Shown in pieces: positions 8,875 through 21,900 of a DNA stretch of 64,000 bases (positions are counted from its first letter, which is position 1; the number at the start of each line of letters is the position of its first letter). The notes beneath the pieces are model-generated. The model searched no databases and had not been told where the DNA came from. It worked only from the letters and a program-made list of their open reading frames with translations. This DNA comes from Polytrichum commune (taxonomy: Eukaryota; Streptophyta; Polytrichopsida; Polytrichales; Polytrichaceae), in the NCBI GenBank assembly GCA_950295325.1, contig OX485803.1, positions 11,532,001-11,596,000 of the forward strand, written 5' to 3'. Both the position numbers and the translations under genes were made by a program.

Positions 8875-11335
8875 ATCAGCAACAAAACGAAAAACACTTG
8901 TCCAAAGCGAACTTCAGTGACCATTTGGCGGCTGAGGTGGCGTCCGAGCTGGACCCATGTTTCGACCCTCTGGCGAGTCTGGGCCCCACCTCCCCTTTCT
9001 ATCCGGGGTGGGCCCCGCACAGGCTGTGGGGCAGGCCCGCAGGCCCGCAGGCAGGCACATGAGGCAGGCTTCAGCGCCTGGGCGGAGTTTGTGTGGTACA
9101 AAGTCTGGAAAGTTTTTGGGCATGGACGGTCAAGATCTTAGTGATTCTAAATCCATCCGGTCATATGTTGGCACCTTCCGGTTTTGCTTTATTCAATTGA
9201 GGTGTATTATATAGATTCCTCTAAATTGATAGGTAATTCTCCTAAAGTCTCAAACTTCAACCGGTTCATCTGTGACTAACCGCCGGTTCTCCTCGAGCCC
9301 TAGTGTGGTAATTAGGGGTTGGGTTGAAATTTGAGTGTTCTCGGTTGATATTTTTATTTCTTAATTTCAACAACGGTGGTTCATTAAATGAGTTTAGGGT
9401 TTAGCCTAGAGTATGGCTTGGTAAAGGGTATAGGGTTTAGATCTTGAGGTGGTAATTTGGGGTTTAAAGGGTTTAAGTTATATGAAGATATTTTTTATAA
9501 TGACGTATGGAATGGAAAACATAAGAGTTCTTTGTTTGATTGTCTAAGGAAAGACTAATGTGAATATGCATTTGACAATTTTGGGGTTGTTTTAACTCTA
9601 TTCCCTTCCCAAAAAAAATTGACTTTGTGGTGTCCAAATATCTACTGAAGCCTTAAGGTCCGAAAAGACCATTTTTTGGAATTTTGTGCATGAATTTTAG
9701 AAAAAAATATGTGAATTTCACGGAGATTTTAGTACGATGTAATTAATGTGACTAATGCCAAGCTAGGGCATTAGTCACATTAGTCACAATGCACTATATC
9801 TTCCATAATTCTCACATGGAAACAATCCATTTACTTTGTAGCTTTCGCGAATGCCTATACATGGCAAGGCTTTGATCTATTCAAGATTTGTAAGAAGAAA
9901 ACTTGTTTAACATTGTTACAACTTCATATGGTAATTGAAAAATATATATGGAAATAACTGAAAATGCAAAGAGGAAGATGCAACCTTGGCAGAGTGTGTG
10001 TAAGCAGCAGTAAAAAAAGTTGTTATTTACCCATGTAATTCCCTGTTATTTTACTAAAAAGTGAAAGTGGTTAACCTCGGGCACCTGTCACCTAGGCGGT
10101 ACCAGCTACAGCCCCTGGCCCTGCACCCTCAGGCCCCGTGGCAAGCACAACCATGGCGACAACTACCGCCGCAGTAGGGCGCAAAACAACCCCATTTTGG
10201 CCCATGTGCCATGCCTATCTACTGGCCTTGTCGCAGTCGCTGACCCCAAGGGTGGAAACCTCCTCCATGCAGCAGGACATGCCCACCATAGTTGGCATCA
10301 AACCTTCATACTTTGATTGCCCGGCTTGGGGGCTTGAGCAATTCAACACAGTAAAAATTTGTACCACCCTATGTTTCTCCAAATTTGGCGTAAGATCTCT
10401 TAAGTGATCGGTTATGGGCGGCTCCACCTTAAGGGTCGGTTTAGACTCCCCGGGATGCATCTTTCATAACACATATATACGAGTATATGTGAGTGCACAA
10501 AAGGGGCATTAATTTGAACCTTGCCATAACAACACAAAAACCACAACTTCTAAACGTTTGTATTCCATATTCATCAACCATCATATTTGTAGTTTTGCAA
10601 TCTAGTGTATGTCAAATCCATAGTTGGAATTGTCCAAAATTCATGCATAAATCTAAATGGACTTAAATCCTAGTTAGAAGTACATTGAAGTTTGGAATGC
10701 AAGGATGGCTAATAATGAATCATACGCCAAGGCCATGACATGCCATATGGACTAATAGAAATGCATATTGGAAAAATTAAGAAAGCCCATACCAACACAA
10801 CACTTGCCACATAGATTGAGAGGTTAAGGGCGTGCACAGACTGGAGGAGGTGCCATGTTGTAGTTGGAAAGGGCACGGTGGTTGGTGATGATGACAAGAC
10901 ACCCGAGGAGGAGGAGGAGGTTGATTATTGCATTCTAGCAAGAGATCAACCAAACCACATGTTGAATCCTTGGAAAGATATACTAGTAGGGTAAGTGTGC
11001 CATTGACCGAACGCGGCCCACGGACCACACAGCCACTACACAACCACCGCACAACCACCACACAATTTTCAATCCTGAGAACTCTCGCGGGAACTTCGGG
11101 AACGTTTAGGGAATTTCGGAGAGAACGTGAATGTGCATGTACCGCACACTGTGCGGTGAAGGGCTCACTAAGCTCTTGAGATCCACCTGTGTATGTTTGG
11201 ATTCAATTTGTAATAGCTTTCACAAATTAAAATATCTTTCATTTTTATTTTTTTGTAAGAGAATCGTCACTTCACAATTAACAATCCTTCAAAATTTGAA
11301 ACAATTTAAGCTTGTAAATTTGTACTTACAAGGTT
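8875..11335. other. intergenic, no confident gene
   Basis: Holds a GC-rich patch at 8940-9080 with GGCAGGCCCGCA-type short repeats, a perfect 16-bp inverted repeat (9744-9759 with 9767-9782, core TAATGTGACTAATGCC), and a GC-rich stretch at 10080-10350 without a sustained frame. A sequence near 9120-9160 recurs in diverged form near 30740-30780. Confidence 0.4.
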
Positions 11336-11644
11336 TTGAAGATTGATCGTGCGGTCATTGGCGCACTTACCTTAGGAGATTTTGTTCTTGTGAGGATAAA
11401 TAATGAAGATGATCACGTGTGGCAAGCAAGAGGTTTGATTGTTGTGGATCGTGATGAAACCACCCCATTTCGTGGGCAATTCATAATGCAGTGGTGGGTG
11501 TCTTCAGCAAAGGCAAGAGCTTCAAAAAGATCATTATACAAGGTTCGTTGGATGAAGCAATGGACAAAGGGTTTGACGCTTGTCGAGTACATCCATTGTG
11601 CAAGTGTGGTGCACATGAAGCATGACACGAAGCGCAACAAGTGA
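11336..11644 (+). pseudogene. coding-like fragment, possible transposon-derived domain
   Basis: A 102-codon frame with protein-like stretches (LGDFVLVRINNEDDHVWQAR, FIMQWWVSSAKA, KSLYKVRWMKQW-like spacing). The pattern of a small beta-rich domain with QWW resembles C-terminal tails of some plant transposon proteins, but the assignment is weak and no partner domain lies nearby. Confidence 0.25.
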
Positions 11645-12138
11645 CAAGATCAAACAACGCACTTCATAACACCGAAAGTTGTCAAGCACACAATCACAAC
11701 ACTAAACATAACAAACGCTCTTGAAATGGAGGCAACATGACTAAAGAGGAATACATGAGGGGGTAGTGGATTAGTGCACATGAGTATTTGTATCCTCCTA
11801 GACACTTTCGCCAAAGGAGAACCAGGAAACCAAACATTTCACATACACCTCATGTATAGGACATCACATGCAGATACATGTAAATGTATTGGGACCAAAA
11901 ATTGTTCTTGTATGAATATTCTATCCGCACACCATTTCCACGGACATGTTTGCAATGTCCATTTCACATGCCCAACACTCCCATATTGCTATTTTAAATA
12001 TTGATGGGTCAACTACAATACCTACATGTGTGCAAGGACATGGGAGTTTGCATGGTTTCATTTATGTCCGGGAAAAGATGTTATATTAAGAAGAAGAAGA
12101 ACTCCGGTCTCTAGAGGAGGCCAAAATGAATAGTGTTT

Positions 12139-13215
12139 TGTTAAGGTAGAATTTAGCATTGTGTTTTAAGCCATCAAAAACTAACTAGTTGGTCACAAAT
12201 TGTTGAAAGGGCAAAAAAATGTCAATTTACTAGTTGACGTCAAATATGCCCCTAATGCAATATATTGTTAGAACATCCACTAGTTAGTTTTTATTGTTTA
12301 TTACTGAATAGTCTATTCAGTAGAAGTAATTATTTGGTGTTAGTAACTTAGTTGATCATAAAATGACTTGTAGGTCTAAAGTTATTGAAATGGCATTGGG
12401 AGTCTTAACTAGTTGATCGTTTTTTATGATCTCAGTGCGCCAACTGGTCATGAATTGGACAAAGGGCAGGAACGCATCAAGACAGCTAGTTGCAGTGTTT
12501 TGACAAGGTGGCAACCTACCAAGTTGACCCACCTAGTAGGTAGTTGTTTTGAAGTATATAAGGATTGTCCTAGAGCCTATTGGCTCTCTTGGTACATATA
12601 TGCAAAGATAGCTTAGACTCTTAGAAAAGATGTGTATATTTGTGAGTCTTAGATCTAAACGGGTTGCCGCGTGGAAGTGTATGGCAGTCCGAACATACCA
12701 CAATCCTAGAAAAACAAGTAGTAAGTGTTGAAAGAAGGATTTGAAGAGTAAATTCATTGTTGGTGATCTCCTATCATTGCTCTTCTTGTAAGCTAACATA
12801 GTCCTTAGTGTTGACACGACGAAGGTGTTGAATGGGATACTGAAAATGTGCATTGGACAACTTGTGATGTAGTACCAAAGAATGCATTAGAAAGTAGAAA
12901 GGCTGGGTATGCGCAGACGTGACACTCATGGGAGGATGTCCAGAGCAAGTAGTTAGAATGACCTAAAAAATGTACCATAAGTTGGTAGAAGGTTAGAGAG
13001 GTCGGATCCATACTCGGTTTGCGGAAACCACCTCCAAAAGTTGGTGGATCTTACCAAAAACGTGACCTGGTCAAAAATATGAAAGTGGTCAGAGTGGCCC
13101 GAAAAACTCTACCATAGGTTGGTAGGATGTTAGAGATGCTAGATCCAAGCTTGTATTATGGAAACAACCTTCGGAAGTTGACCAATCAGGCCAAAAATGT
13201 TAGCTGGTAGGTAAT
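12139..13215 (+). repeat. LTR-like dispersed repeat, copy A
   Basis: About 1.08 kb that recurs in direct orientation at 62309-63630. It begins TGTTAAGGTAGAATTTAGC and carries TATATAAG at 12555-12562, as in an LTR promoter. Weak parallel frames in the two copies (minus strand, FLLSNAFFGTTSQVV here and PNAFLSNTSQVV there) only reflect shared ancestry. Position 12487-12488 (TA) is the empty site of the MITE inserted in copy B. LTR identity is inferred from the TG start and TATA box; no primer-binding site or polypurine tract was recognised. Confidence 0.6.
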
Positions 13216-13463
13216 GTCCAAGGCATGTTTTCAAGCCTTAAACAAATGTTTTAACGGATTATACATCAAAGGGGATTTCTAGGGATGAGGAACTAGCTTG
13301 GGAGGTGTTATTGCAAGGCTTGGATATGACTAGCGGCGAACTAGTTAATGGAGCAAGGAAGGAGTGCGAAAATCCATTAACATGTTTGTTCGTGAAACAT
13401 CTTTGGCCACGCCCTAGGGGAATGGCGTTAGATGTAAAAGTACTTCACCCTTATCAGGGAGTA

Positions 13464-14432
13464 CCGTACGTTAAGGGCAGCTTCGGCGCTCTCTTGCCGA
13501 ATAATTATTAAAAGTAAAAAAACAGTGTTCGGCGGGAAAAAAAAATTACTAAAAATTTCAGCATTTTAAATAGTTTAATAATGCAATTTCGGCATACATC
13601 CAAGAAGGTATTACCTAACGGTAAACAAGAATGTTTATTCACGATTTCACAATTTGTGTGAAGAGTTTTACAAAAGATATAAATCTTTCACGATTTTGTG
13701 AAGAGCTGAGAATGCTCTGTGCTTTATACAAGTAGAGTGGAGTTGTGTTCAACAATGCATATGGGATATGTAAAGTTTGAGGTGAAGCACCTAGTTAGAC
13801 TTCATTTTTATAACACGCATAACTTTTGCATAGAGTCTTCAAATGACATAAAATTTGTTGGAGGTGAAAGATTACTTGATTTCTAAACTTTTCTTAGAGC
13901 AACAAAATTCCAAAAAAGTTGATCTTCTATGCACAAATGAGCTCCGAAAAACTTTTATGAACGCATTTTAATTTTTTGATCTTTACACGGCTGCAATGTT
14001 TTGTCCATATCTTTTGCATAAAGATTTATTCTGACACAAAACTTGTTGGGGGTGGAAGATTACTTGATTTCTCAACTTTTGTTAGTTGGACAAAATTCTA
14101 TAAAACTTCATCTTCTATGCTCAATTGGACTCCAAAAAATTGTGTACAACACGTTTGAAAAGCCTCACTTAGAGTCTTGCTACTTCTTAACCCATATTCT
14201 TTGTGGACTAATGTAAGTGAGCTTGATTACAAAAGGAGCACCTTCTCTCCATCAGAATTCATATATGCTTCCAGTGTAAGTAAAATTCTAGTGAGAAGTT
14301 AAAATTTCTTACTTTTCGGCAATTTTGAAAATTAATTAATTTTATATTCGGCAAAAAATGTCAATAATTTTCCAAAATTTTCGGCGTCTATTTTTAGAAT
14401 TATTTTGTGCCGAAGCTGCCCTTAACGTACGG
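13464..14432. mobile_element. mariner-like non-autonomous element, 26-bp perfect TIRs
   Basis: The element is bounded by TA (13462-13463 and 14433-14434). The ends CCGTACGTTAAGGGCAGCTT and onwards to CGGC are exact reverse complements. TTCGGC or its complement recurs inside both ends (for example near 13490, 13530, 14315, 14350 and 14385), as expected for transposase-binding subterminal repeats. The middle holds a diverged tandem duplication of about 165 bp (near 13820-13965 and 13990-14145; shared GAAAGATTACTTGATTTCT-like core). No transposase frame is present. The TA target is typical of Tc1/mariner, but TA is its own reverse complement, so other superfamilies are not excluded. Confidence 0.75.
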
Positions 14433-16049
14433 TAGATGCTAATTCTACATTGGTAACTAATAGCTATTACCGGTAACCGGTAGCATGTGACCGTAATTAG
14501 CAGAAGTCCTCCAATAATATGGCACTACTTTAAGGGGGGGAGGCATGGCGGGTTATAAGTTTAATTATTTAGTTATGGTAAGTCCTAGAGGTCCATGATA
14601 GGTTGGCGGTTCTCTAGTCTTTGTTTATGGACTAGTATCGAGTGTGCATATTGTATGGTGATTATGTTAATTTGTTTGAATGTAATTTTGATTTTCATGG
14701 CAGGGAGTTTAAGTTTTGTTTCCAAGTTTTTCATTGATGGGATGTGTAAGCTCAAAATTTTGGCTATAGCCTAGCATGTAGGCTCAATTTCATAGATTAG
14801 TGATAATTAGAAGGCAATAGGCAGTTAGGAATTCATCATGAGTGGATTCAGGGGGCTATTGCCGCCCCAAGATGGTTGTAGTAATCACCTCCTCCTCCCT
14901 TTTGATAAGGAGGGGGTTGGCCACTCGAAGAGAAGACTGTTATCAATTTGCAAATATCCGACATAGTCTCAAATTAGCATTAGCTTTAGCAATAGTCTTA
15001 GAAGGCATGAGACTCAATGGCTGAGCGAGGCCTTAGTCACATCCCAAAGCAAGAGGCTTGAAGGGATTAACCATATACAAAAGAGTCAAGTGATTCGAAC
15101 TCAACAATTGTTTTGGAAATCTTGATAGTAAAGATTGGAAGTCATATGAGCAATTGTATTTGTTGTTTTTGGAAGAGAGAGCAAGGTATGTTGTTGTTTG
15201 GTTGTGTGTGAAGTTATGATATAAAGTTTGTCAGTGTTGATGTGGACCAGGGCAAGTAGTCTTGTGTTGCAACAGAGATTAAGGCGAAGGTTGAGCAAAC
15301 CAGTGTTGAAGAAAGAGAGGGAGTTATTTTGGCTATTGGCCAAGACTTACAATGTCTTTAAAATAATTTAAAGAGGGAAATGTCTGAAGTATGAACTAGC
15401 AATGAAGGTTGTGTTGTAATGTGGAAATGTGTGAAGCAATAGTCTCTGAGAGGCCAAAGAGTAGCGAAACATCTATTCCAAAAAGGAACCTGACGAGTAA
15501 GAAAAGCATTTTAAAAAGAAGCCAAGAGAAGAATAATGGCAGTAAGAAGTATGAGAGGCAATAAACTTAGAATAAGACACTTAGCCTAAGAGAGGTAAGT
15601 GTAAGCAATTAGCCGAGTGAGGAAAGACAAAAGTGATAATCTTGAGGGAATAATCGAGAGATCAGTAGCTAAGTAAGAACGCAATAGGCTGCTAAGAGCA
15701 AGAGAGGGTTAGAGAGATCCTGAGAGGCCATAGCTTGACAGTGGACGAGGCAAAGCTAGGTTGCCGAAACCAGGTTGGATAGAGGAAGATGTAGAAACTT
15801 GAGATGGGTAACGTATGGGAAGGAGAAGCATCTAGTAGGCCATAGCCAGGACAGGTGTTTAGGTCCCACCAAGATATTAGTCGATTAAAGTAAGAATCAT
15901 ATACGTATAGAAAGACTAATCATCTATGTGCCGAACATTGGAAGGGTTAGAAGCAGGCGATAGGCAACAAAGATAATACATCCAGAAGAAGGAGAAATTA
16001 CCTTATTGAAGCCAAGTCCTCTATACATGTATCATACTGGATAGGGGGG
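14433..16049. other. intergenic, nothing recognised
   Basis: AT-rich, with a purine-rich plus strand from about 15350 to 15900. No sustained frame, terminal repeat or RNA gene was seen. Confidence 0.4.
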
Positions 16050-18240
16050 GTCTAGGGGTGTTGGTATAATATTGTAAGTGTGGTTGCGGATTTCTTTGAT
16101 GATAGGATGGTTTCGTCAACTTTAATTTTTTTAATGATATATATTTTCTTTAGTATGAGGTAGTAGGTTGAGAGGTTTCTTTTGTATTTCTTTTGAGATT
16201 TTTCTGGGGGGGTAACCTCTCTGTTTGGCAATTCTGTTTGGTAGTGTCGGGAATTGATGGGGCACTACATGTTTCTAGGACGGTGGTGGAGATGTTAGAG
16301 ATAAGGATGTCTAGTGAGGTGCAAGTCATGTGCCGTTGTTCCCCTGTTAGATGGTCATTGTTCTCAAGTAACTATGTGAGTTCGTTTATTTGGTTTGAAT
16401 TCGTCTCGAAGAATTGTGTGTGAAGGTTTTCCAGGTTCTCCTTTGGTATGGGTTTAGTATTCTTAGGGATGGCTTGGGTATTGGTGATGGTATTTTGGCA
16501 ATCAATATGTTTGGTGGGATATATATAGGTAGGTGGTCTAAGTTGAGGTTGATATTTTGGTTTATGATTAAGATGTATTGATTGTTGTTGGGGGGTTTCA
16601 TGAAGAAACCATCATTTATGTTGTTTTATGTGTAGTTGTATCCTCCTTGTTTAGAGAAGGTTATGTCTGTTTGGGATGTATGTTAGTTATGTCGATCAAC
16701 TAGATTATGTAAGCATGGTATTGCGGTGTTAAATGAGGAGACATTCCAAGTCATGATGTGTGCTTCTTGGCTTGTGAGTGATATTGGCTAGTGTGGCCGA
16801 GTCTGGGTGTTTAGTATTTGGAGAGTAGGGTGCCTATATTATGTTATTGGTTCATTATATTTTAGTGTTTCTATAAGGAGTTGTTGTGGTAGGTATGAGA
16901 ATATTTCTTGCATGTTTTGAATACTTGGTGGTTTTGGACTGAGATGTATATGGTCATAGAGTTTTGTATGAATTGTGTTTGAAGGGGAGATTTTGTCAAG
17001 ATATGTATTATGGAATTATGTATATGAGTGCGGGGTTCCTATGTGGTGTTTTGGTGGATTGGATAGCCTTGTCATTTATCTAATAATTGTAAGGTCCAAT
17101 TTGGGGTTGGTTGTTGTTATAGGTGTATGTTACATATTTTAGTGGAGGGGTTAATTGTTACGATTAGTGAGGGAGGATAGTTAGTATGTTATTGTATGTA
17201 ATTGTGTATGTGTGGGAGTGGGAATGTTGTTTGTATGTGTAGATGGTGTGTATATTTGAAGAGTGGTTTGAATGTTTTGGCCAAGTGCTGGTATTCTAGT
17301 TGGAGTTTTATTGTGCTAGGCAAGAAGTATGTTGTTTGTCGTCTTTTGTGGGTGGTTGGCTGTGTTTTTAATAAATTTGGCATTGGACTGAGATTAGCTT
17401 CGATATCTCCACAACTTAACAAAAAGAGATGATTGGGAACAAAATATGTTTTGATTATGTATAGTTATGATTTTCTAGTATGTGTTTTTATGATAAGTTG
17501 CATTCAAGTTACATTAGATGAAAAAAGATTTGGTATTGGTGGAGTATGTTGTTTATATATATATATATATGAATATATGAATATATGTATATTGTGTTGG
17601 TCGTTTGTATCATTGTGTTTAATCTTATGATATGTCGGTTGTTGGTATAAGTTTTATTTTATTTTTTTGGTATTTTTTTCTTTGGTAATGATTTTGGTGA
17701 TAAATGTTTTTATAAGGGTGGTGGTATTTATAAATTCCATCTTATTTTGTTTATAAGTTTGTTGGAGGTTTAAATTCTTTGGTGGCGAAAGTATCAAGAT
17801 GCTAGTCAAGCTCAGTTTAACGCCATTAAATCGTCTTTATCACTGGATGAATCCCCTTTGTCGAGCATGTCCATAGATTCAAGGGTTGTCATAGTTCTAT
17901 TGAAGGTTTGTCTTAGCGTGGCCATTTATTTCTTGAGGGCTTTAGCTACTTTGTCTGCTACATATGTGACAACGTTTTTGACTTGGCTTGTGATGCGTGT
18001 TTCCATTGTTTGTATTTTGTCGCAAACTATTGTTGTTCCTTTAGCCATGGCTTCATGTATTATTTTATGTATATATTTTTTTCCTAGTCCGTTGGATGGG
18101 ACATTTTCCATTGCTTCTACAGTGTTGGCTAAGACCATGTTGATATCATTAAAACCTAGTCATATGAGTTCCTCCACCGAGGGTTTGGATATATCATCCA
18201 AACTCTTTGGATGAGGGCAGATTCGACAATTTTTTTGCAA
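16050..18240 (-). mobile_element. decayed LINE-like retroelement with 2A-like motif
   Basis: The minus strand is A/C-rich and the plus strand strongly C-poor, as in old LINE sense strands. From about 18215 it reads an ORF1-like helical segment (SLDDISKPSVEELI, stop, VEAMENVPSNGLGKKYIHKI, QTMETRITSQVKNVV), a stop at about 17926, and resumed coding to KGDSSSDKDDLMALN. At 17437-17375 it reads LFLLSCGDIEANLSPMP, which matches the hydrophobic-GDIExNPGP-P signature (2A-like) at the start of some non-LTR ORFs, with NPGP changed to NLSP. Further on (about 16440-16250) there is INELT, stop, LLENNDHLTGEQRH, LDILISNISTTVLE. Many stops and frameshifts make it inactive. No reverse-transcriptase box is clear, so the class is a moderate-confidence inference. 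Confidence 0.4.
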
Positions 18241-18920
18241 ATATCATAATTTTCAAAAATTCAATTTGTTGTATACCGCAACACTCGAGCATTGAACATT
18301 GCATACTCTAGTGAATTTGTCGTTGTCATCATTCTTAGAGTAGATGTTTAATACATTTTAGGCCATGTTGACTGCTTTATGTTTAATACATTTTAGGCTT
18401 GCATACCTTATGTGGGTTCCATGTAGCATGCATAATCACATTTGATGCTGAAACTGAATAGTGGAGACATGAAAAGACTTGAAAGAATGGTCTACTAAGT
18501 AAAGGTGATTCAAGCCTGCAGGCTTTCAAGAAAATGTCAAACAACATGAAGCCACTGGACCCATTTGCAGATGGTTTTAGTGCACAATGAGTTTTCTGGG
18601 ACATTGACATTGACATTGTATCATACTTCACATTTTTAAAAGTCTCCTCTCTAGTAGGCACAGGCAAAATGACAGAAGCATATCTGAAGCAACATAAGAA
18701 GCAAAAAGGTCTTCTGCAATTCTTTATACTATTGTGTGTGAAGCATGCCACAATCTTTACATCAAGCCCATATATGGCATAAAATGTATATTTATCAAAT
18801 AATAGTGTAGATGAGCCTATACTCATAAATTGAAGTGATTATGTTGTTGACTTGATTGTGAATTTTGTGGCAAGACTCGAGGTTGTAGATTTCCCTGCAT
18901 GAATGTACCTACACACCATT
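18241..18920. other. KAT2 3' flank
   Basis: This is the presumed 3' UTR and downstream region of the minus-strand thiolase gene. A 147-codon minus frame at 18383-18826 has no protein-like pattern and is not called. No clear polyadenylation signal could be singled out. Confidence 0.35.
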
Positions 18921-21900
18921 TTACTTGGCATCCTTTGACAATAAATTGTGTTGGTTAATGGGTCGAGCATTACTTAGCCTGTCCACCACACTCCCGCGCT
19001 CAAATACAGCAGCAGCACCCATTCCAGAGCCTGTCAAAGATGTAAGAAATTGAAGTTGAAAAATAATTCCAATGGAAATGTACAAGGATTTCAGGTCAAC
19101 ACACAATATCACAACCAAAGCACCATACAGGTGCTCTGTTTGTTTCTCATCAAAGGATCCAACTATAACTTAATAAAAAAATTATGTCTACAAGTCACCA
19201 GGGAGCAAAGCCATATACTGGAGAAATGAATTAAGTGAGGAAAAAATAGATAATAACAGTTATCCTTAACCCCGCTGACTTTTAGTCGGGAGTTGGTTGT
19301 TTTGCACACAACACTTTTCATGTTTGGTAACTTTTCAAGCATGCTCGGATTTAATGTGGAGATTTGAACCAAAATCATACCATATCAGTTCATTGAGGGT
19401 CAAATTCATTGTGGCATGCCAAGATGTGCTAAAATGAGTTTGACCCTCATTAACCAAAATAGGGTGTTGTTCAAACAAATTCAAACACTGTCTCCAGGCA
19501 TGCACCACAAGTGGAAAGAAATTATGGATAATTTATGCAAAACAACCAATGGGTTATCATAAGAGACGAACTCCCAGAAAAGTATCCATTCAGTTAATGA
19601 TGACCCTAATGCAGTCTTGTAAAAATTATTGGAACCAAAACTCTTGTGTGTTTTTCACCTAAAAAAACATCAACCAACAGAGTAGTGCAGAATCAGAGCC
19701 TATGACAACCTCAATAATCTATGCTGGAAACTAAAACCTGAAAGCACATTAAGCAAGATAATTTCATTATCAAGTAACAAAGTTGCACACTAAGGAAGAA
19801 GGGGGAAGTGTACACACCAATACACATTGAAACAACACCGTAACGGCAGTCCTTGCCACGTTTCTTCATTTCATGCAAAAGTGTTGCAACACATCGTGCA
19901 CCTGCTCAAGCGAAAACGAAAGTTGGTCCCAAAATATGCAAACAAAGGTAGGTGTCTAATATCTGCTTGATGTTTGAACTTGGAAAAGCCAGTACACATG
20001 CACACTTATTTACGTAATATCCAAAAAACCTTTAAGAAAATCCAACAACTGGTGATTTCTCTAAAGTTCAAACTCACCAGTAGCTCCCAGTGGATGACCA
20101 AGAGCAATAGCACCCCCATTCACATTGATCTTCGCTTCATCTAGTCCAAGCTCTTGTGCACAATATGTGAACTGTGATGCAAATGCCTGCACTCAAAAAG
20201 ATTGTTTTTACTTAAATTCCAAGACATAGGTGTCCAATTAGGATAAGTAACCGAATTCAGCCTCACTTACATTAGTGATATGACAACAGCTCAACAAAGC
20301 AGGGTGCATCTTAAAGCAGCAGTTTTATAGTAGGCCACGCTTTGTCAAATTCCATTTGAAAATTTATATGCACATGTAATCTTCATACCTCATTAATCTC
20401 AAAAAGGTCAATGTCATCAATCTCGAGCCCTGCGGCTTTCACAGCAGCTGGAATGGCAACAGCAGGGCCAATACCCATGACAGCTGGATCAACACCAACA
20501 GCAGCAAAGCTCCTGCACACCACACCATCATTAATTTCACTTGTTATCTGCAAGATTCTATTCATAATTGCAATTTCAAGTCCATAATATTTGGTGATGA
20601 CCAGCCATGAACCTACTCCCTGAAGAACCAAAACGTCCACAAGCTTGCAAGCACCAAATCACAGAAAATAACCAGAATAATTAGACATGAGTTAAACAGC
20701 GCTGATTGTTTAGACTTCAGAAGCAATACGAGAAGTCCTTAAAAGACACTGCTACATTTGACAGCTTCCCAATTTTTATTGCAACTACACTAAATTGTCC
20801 TATTAGAATAGGCCACAGTAATTCTCTAGAATCCACACCAATTTACAACCCGTGCCAAATCTCTAGTTTTAAACTAGTGTGGGCCAAATTAATTATTTTT
20901 TAAGAAATCAATGGGGATGACTATTTTATTTTGTGGTGCTTTTCTCCTTGAATGAATACTCAAGATGTTGGTCACAAGCCTCCAGGGAGACTAAGAGAAG
21001 ACCCATGTCTTGGGCCCACATTATTTCCACCCTGCCTAGGTAGAGAATTAAAATTGCCCACATTTATTATTTCCACATTAATTATCCACCCACATTAAGA
21101 GAACATTGAAATTTCAGCATATACAAGCACCAAGAAGGCTGCCTGAGATATGTTATAAGGTAATACATAAAAACCTCTAAGTAATGCAACAAAAATGCAC
21201 CTGAATACACCAAGGATTGGTAGGTTCTTCTCCAAAGCTGTCCTACGCTTCATGAGCAGCACAGCACCTGCTCCATCACTCACTTGTGACGAATTTCCTG
21301 AAAATGTCGATAAAAAAATATCAATCAGTAAAAAATCCTGAATAGAAACCTCTTTAATTTCCACATCAAATTTCAGCTGCTAGTATGAATTCTAAAATAA
21401 CCATTGAAGGCACAACTTCTATTACAATGTAAAACACAGATTAGACACTGACAACAATTTGAATCATCTTGAAACCTACACATGAAGGAGCTACCCAAAC
21501 CCAGAAGACCATAAGTAGGAAAAAGCTCAAGTCTAGAGACATACCAGCAGTGGTCGTGCCAGACTTCTTAAACACAGTCTTCAACTTTGACAAATCAGCG
21601 AGAGATGCATTAGGGCGAATGCCGTCATCCTCAGTAATTGTGACTTTCTTCTCGTCTCCAGTTTTAGGGTCAACCAACTGCCAGAAAAAGCACCACTTTG
21701 AGAACCAATTGACCACTCGCTGAGAGTATCCACACTATTACCAAAGGACAGAACAAAATTGGCTGATAACAAGCAAATGAAAAGAGGTTCAACCATCGAC
21801 TGAAACCATACAAATTTATTGATTTATGAAAAACTTGCAAACTTTACAATGTGCTGCCAGTTAACAAAAGGAAGAGGTTTAGTAACCTTAGTGTGAACAG

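Noticed and set aside
9380..9480. Telomere-like GGGTTTAG sequences
   Set aside because: Only scattered single units of TTTAGGG occur, with no tandem array.
18383..18826. 147-codon minus-strand frame after the thiolase stop
   Set aside because: Lies in the presumed 3' UTR, has irregular composition and no family resemblance.
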